Origin: Valencia hispanica
Lineage: Eukaryota; Chordata; Actinopteri; Cyprinodontiformes; Valenciidae
Assembly (NCBI GenBank): GCA_963556495.2
Contig: OY747704.1
Coordinates: 35,360,001-35,424,000, forward strand
DNA length: 64,000 nt
Direction: 5' to 3'
The translations under genes and the position numbers were made by a program. Shown here piece by piece: positions 60,146 through 64,000 of the stretch (positions are counted from its first letter, which is position 1; the number at the start of each line of letters is the position of its first letter). The notes below the pieces were generated by a model, which searched no databases, had not been told where the DNA came from, and worked only from the letters and a program-made list of their open reading frames with translations.

Positions 60146-61889
60146 TAATAATAATATTAATATTAATGATAAGTGTTTACTTATAAAAAAGAATAGGAGA
60201 AACTGGGTTGCACCATGTTGTCAAAAATGTTGCTTTTTGTTCTACAGTGTTTTGCATTTAATATATTTAAAGTGAAAAAGATACTAACACCACAAATTAT
60301 TTTTTAGGTTGTAAAATAAACAAATTTACAATGTTTTACTTTCATTTAAATACTGTCTGAACCAATGAGACTTCCGTTTTAATTTCTGTTATAATTTTCT
60401 GGTATCTCACATCAAGCTAATACAAAGATGATGTATTGTCTGTGGGAGGGAGCACAGAGAAAACACAAACAATTGAAACAAATAAAAGATGGATTCACAG
60501 TTGTCCTAAATTCTCTCATCTAAGGTTCCAACACATACAAGCTGATCACAGCCGCTTTTAAGTTTCTTTTCATTCCAGGTGATCTGACAAATCCATCTGG
60601 CTTCATAAATATGTGTCTGATGAACAACAGGCGCGATAAAGTGACTGCTAGGTGGCTGGTTGGAACTGGATCCTGCAGGCCTAGAGTTTTCTCTGCTCCA
60701 CTTATCCCATCTAAGCACCCCTCACTTCACAAGGGAAAAAACCCTGAGCCACATGCTGACCTCTGATTGGTTTAAAGAGCTCAACCCCTGACCCTGTAAC
60801 CTCTGACACCTGCAACGGCTGATCCAGTCCATATGAGAGACTCCTGACTGTGACCAACCATTAGCTTTTTTTTCAGACCTCACAGTCGTGCATGAACTTG
60901 CAGGTGCTATTGAGTGGGTTGCATTGGTGTGGAGGACTTAAATGTGAAACTATGCATTTGTTTGTTTGTACATGTGTGTGTTGAGCCCATTTTATCATGA
61001 ACACATATTTACCTTTAACCTCCCTTCTCTCTCACCTGTGTGTAAAATCTGACCAATTATTTCTTTGTTACATACACATTACAGTAATTAAATATTTATT
61101 TCTGTAACTAATGGACACTCCCAAACAAATAATAAAAATGTTCAACTGCCAAATACCTGCATGCATAACACCACATATAAATGAATTCAGGGCTCCCCTT
61201 TGGATAGAACTTTAAATTTGAGACCTTCTGCAACATGAACTTCGAGCACATGGCTTGCAGACATCTCTTTATTTCACTTTCTAGAAAGCAGACCACTCAC
61301 TACAAACTTGAATTTATTTGATTGTTGGTTCTTTTTGTCTTGTCTCTCCCAGAGGTGGATTTAAAGAACTCTACACACCTCTCCTTTTTGGTACCAAGAA
61401 GAATTGCTGGTGAACTTATTGCACCTTTAATATGATATGTGCATGCAGCATTGAACTGTAAAACAAACAATTCAAAATCAAATTACAGCATTCCGTCTGC
61501 TTATGTAAAGACCTGCCATAATTTATGGAGGATCTAGCTAATGGTTAAATGAAGGTAAGCTGTCCAAGTAGGATTTTCTTGATATTTGCTCATTTAGCTC
61601 ACGTTTAGTTTTGCTGAGAGGTTGCAAAGGATCAAAATGATCTAATTGTAGAAAGGCTTCTTTCAGGAGGAGGAGGGATTATATATGTTCCATCAAGGTA
61701 AAAGCAATAATATCATTAACAACTGGAGAAAATATGGAGATGAAGTGACATTGTTCAAATGTGAAGCTTCTCTATAACTGTTAAAAAGACAAGACTGAAA
61801 CCAAGACAGAAGCATCTTCAGGGCTGGCCAAAATCCCTCCAAAACTTGAATGACAAAAGGTCATAATCCGATGAAGCTAAGCATGAACA

Positions 61890-62000
61890 TTTGGCCACAT
61901 TTCCGAAAGGTAAGTGAAACATGGTGGTGGAACCATCATGCTCTGGGCTTACTGTTCTTCAGATGGAACTAGTTTTTATCAAGGTGGATGAAATCACGAA
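61890..62000 (+). mobile_element. Tc1-like scrap
   Basis: It contains 'gtgaaacatggtggtggaac' and 'catcatgctctggg', the VKHGGGTIMLWG segment of Tc1 transposases. Neighbouring sequence is too diverged to read. Confidence 0.55.
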
Positions 62001-63399
62001 TAGCTCCAGCCAGTAACATCTTACAGACACATTCGTATCCTTCAGGAGTTGAGATTCAGTCAGTGATCCATGCTGTCTACCACGCATGTTTTTTTAAATC
62101 CTCAAAGTCAAAGTTTTCTGTACTTCCAATCTTGTTGAACACACTTAGCCATACTTTCTGTGTTTCGCTCCAGTGATCACATGGTGAGGCCAGCCACATG
62201 AGCTCACTGGCCTCCTGATTTCCTTAACAAATGTCATTCCCCTTATTCACTTCACCAAACCCCACCCCACCCCCCTCTCCCGGTCATTTGTTTAGAGTGG
62301 CCAGTCACACAATTAGCCTCTGCTATGGATGGGGGTACAAGAACCTGCCATACGAGCCTCATTTGGTTTGCAAATGTCCAATTTCTTTCTGATTTTAGAG
62401 GCTAAAACAAATGGCTGTGCTTTGTTTATAGAGGGAGAGGGGGAGATAAGGGGAAAGTGGTGGGAGAGAAAAAGCTGTTTTAGCTGTGACCTGGTCATCT
62501 CGTCTGTAGAGGAGAGAAGAGGCTCTTCCAGATAATGACTGAACAAGCAGCTTTGTGTGGGACGACAAATAGAGTGATCCCACTCTCGTTCTACTTAACA
62601 CAAGAAGAGCTTTTCGGCTGCTATGTGTGTGTTTAATCCTATATGCAAACATGCATTTTGTTGGGTTGTGTTCTATTTGAATGTGTGTGTATGCACATTT
62701 GCTTAGTTTATTTTGTATCCGAGTGTGTGTGTGGTCGTGCCTATGTGTGTCAGGAGATGGTGTTAAAAGGTGTATTCATGGTCAGGAGGTGGTGTGTGTG
62801 TCAACAGCCGATGATTTGCGTGAGGGTTTTTTGCAAACTTGGATTGTATTGTAAACGTGGAGCTCTTTTGTTGTTCTTTGAATGTTCTGTTTTTAATGGA
62901 CAGCCGAGGACGTCGTTTGAATACCAGTGAGCCGACCTGGCTGTTGCTTTCTCTGGTTTTTACCTGAAAGAGAAGGGAATAATTTAGTGTAGTTTTTTGG
63001 GATAAATACCTTTAAATCTGGAAAAAGGACCAAATTTATATATTTTTTAAGTAGACTTAGGAAGACCAGAAAGAGGTTTACTCACTTTGTTTGCACCCTT
63101 CATCAAACTTTACTGGACACCTTTACTGGAATAGGCACATAAATTATTTGTTTTTCTGTATGCTCAAGTGTGCTCAGATATCCCCAGTGAAACACACTGT
63201 ATTTACTTTTTTACTGAAAGCGTGTATGTGCAAACATGAATGTGATACAGCGTCTTGTGCTATGTGTAGTTTACGCACGAGTGATTCAAAAACTCGAAAC
63301 TACAAGCGTTCATATTATTTTAACTAAAGGGTTTTAATTAACATTAGTTTGTATTTAGATCAAGCTCTATTTGTGGGGTAGAAGACACTAATTTAATAT

Positions 63400-63540
63400 C
63401 AAAATGGACTTTTTGCATTTTGTCATGTTGCATCTAGAAGCTGAAATGTATTGTATTGGGATTAAATGTGATGTATCAACGCAAAGAGCATATTTGTAGC
63501 AATAAAAGCAAGATTATTCATACCCCTAGTTTTACAAACA
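63400..63540 (+). mobile_element. Tc1-like 5' end scrap
   Basis: It contains 'cattttgtcatgttgcat', 'atgtattgtattgggatt' and 'attcatacccctag', matching the outer part of the same fish Tc1 family seen at 43060. Confidence 0.5.
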
Positions 63541-63581
63541 TGTTTCTTCTGACTGGAAGTAAAATTAATGCTTTGGAGTGG

Positions 63582-63671
63582 CCCATCCATCCATCCATCC
63601 ATCCATCCATCCATCCATCCATCCATCCATCCATCCATCCATCCATCCATCCATCGTATGGATGGATGGAT
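63582..63671. repeat. (CCAT)n microsatellite with inverted (GGAT)n end
   Basis: About 18 CCAT units, then GTAT, then three GGAT units, so the end can fold back on the main tract. Confidence 0.97.
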
Positions 63672-64000
63672 AGTTTCCCACCTGAGCTGTGGATCTCTGC
63701 TCCTCCTCCAGAGTTAACCATAGGCATCTTGCCTGCTTTTTAGATTAGTGTTGCCTTGTCCAACCGGTCATCTTTGGTCTTCATGGAGACCAAAAAGCTG
63801 ATGTAGACATCATAGTTGGAAGAAAAGTCCAGCTTTTTTTTAGGCTTGTTTGATCTCAGATCCATAGAGGACAAGCGATATCAGAGTGACTTTGACCAGA
63901 CACACCTTTGGAGGGACTCTATTACTGAAACTTTTGCTGGAGCTTTCTCCTTCAAAGGGTCAATATATTTTAACTCCTGTTCAGTCCGAATGCCCCATTA

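Larger units (their letters stand above)
60146..64000. other. Gene-free region upstream of tle1
   Basis: I see no gene. It holds two Tc1-like remnants (61890-62000 and 63400-63540), GT-rich sequence around 62680-62810, and a CCAT repeat at 63582. Confidence 0.6.

Noticed and set aside
63456..63743. Open frames with repeated His-Pro-Ser-Ile or Met-Asp-Gly-Trp
   Set aside because: Translation of the CCAT/GGAT microsatellite.

Overview
This window looks like chromosomal DNA from a teleost fish. It carries one large host gene with small exons, long introns and canonical GT-AG junctions. The rest is mostly the transposon mix usual for ray-finned fish: L1-like and L2-like LINEs, Tc1-like, hAT, CACTA/EnSpm-like and TTAA-target DNA elements, a tRNA-derived SINE, and long simple repeats. 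I see no bacterial, viral or CRISPR features. I cannot name the species.

Layout. Positions 1-7465 hold an L1-like LINE cut by the window start: the ORF1 tail with an in-frame stop, ORF2 with several frame breaks, and a very G-rich 3' region. A (TA)n tract of about 510 bp follows. Positions 9101-22076 form a nest of DNA transposons whose order can be read from target-site duplications (TSDs). A hAT element (9109-22068, TSD AGTAAACA) was hit by a Tc1-like element (9671-11253, TSD TA), by a 1.0-kb hAT MITE (11740-12739, TSD AGTGGAAC) and by a ~9-kb CACTA-like element (12995-22005). That last element was itself hit by a second, inverted copy of the same MITE (13580-14580, TSD GATCCAAC). The CACTA-like element carries two gene modules: a spliced SAM-domain gene (14629-18731) and a decayed C2H2-finger transposase (18744-21175). 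Another hAT element (22199-24010, TSD GTTTCTTC) lies next door.

Positions about 24980-58700 on the minus strand hold a complete Groucho/TLE co-repressor gene, best assigned as tle1. I could join 20 coding exons in phase into a 774-residue protein: Q tetramerisation domain, GP region, CcN region with nuclear localisation signal, SP region and C-terminal WD40 propeller. It includes a 17-nt microexon, a probable alternative 5' splice site that adds ten residues (VRGLPGLPPT) after the Q domain, and a tandem NAG acceptor. The introns hold a near-full-length L2-like LINE (stop codon plus a mutated YADD box), a TTAA-target MITE with a nested foldback, truncated L2 tails and several Tc1 remnants. A CpG-rich stretch with CCAAT boxes, an E-box and a GC box lies upstream (about 58700-59260).

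From 59300 to 64000 I see no gene, only microsatellites, a SINE and transposon remnants. The host gene and the mobile-element genes do not work together. The transposons matter as intronic and flanking load, and some sit very close to tle1 splice sites.
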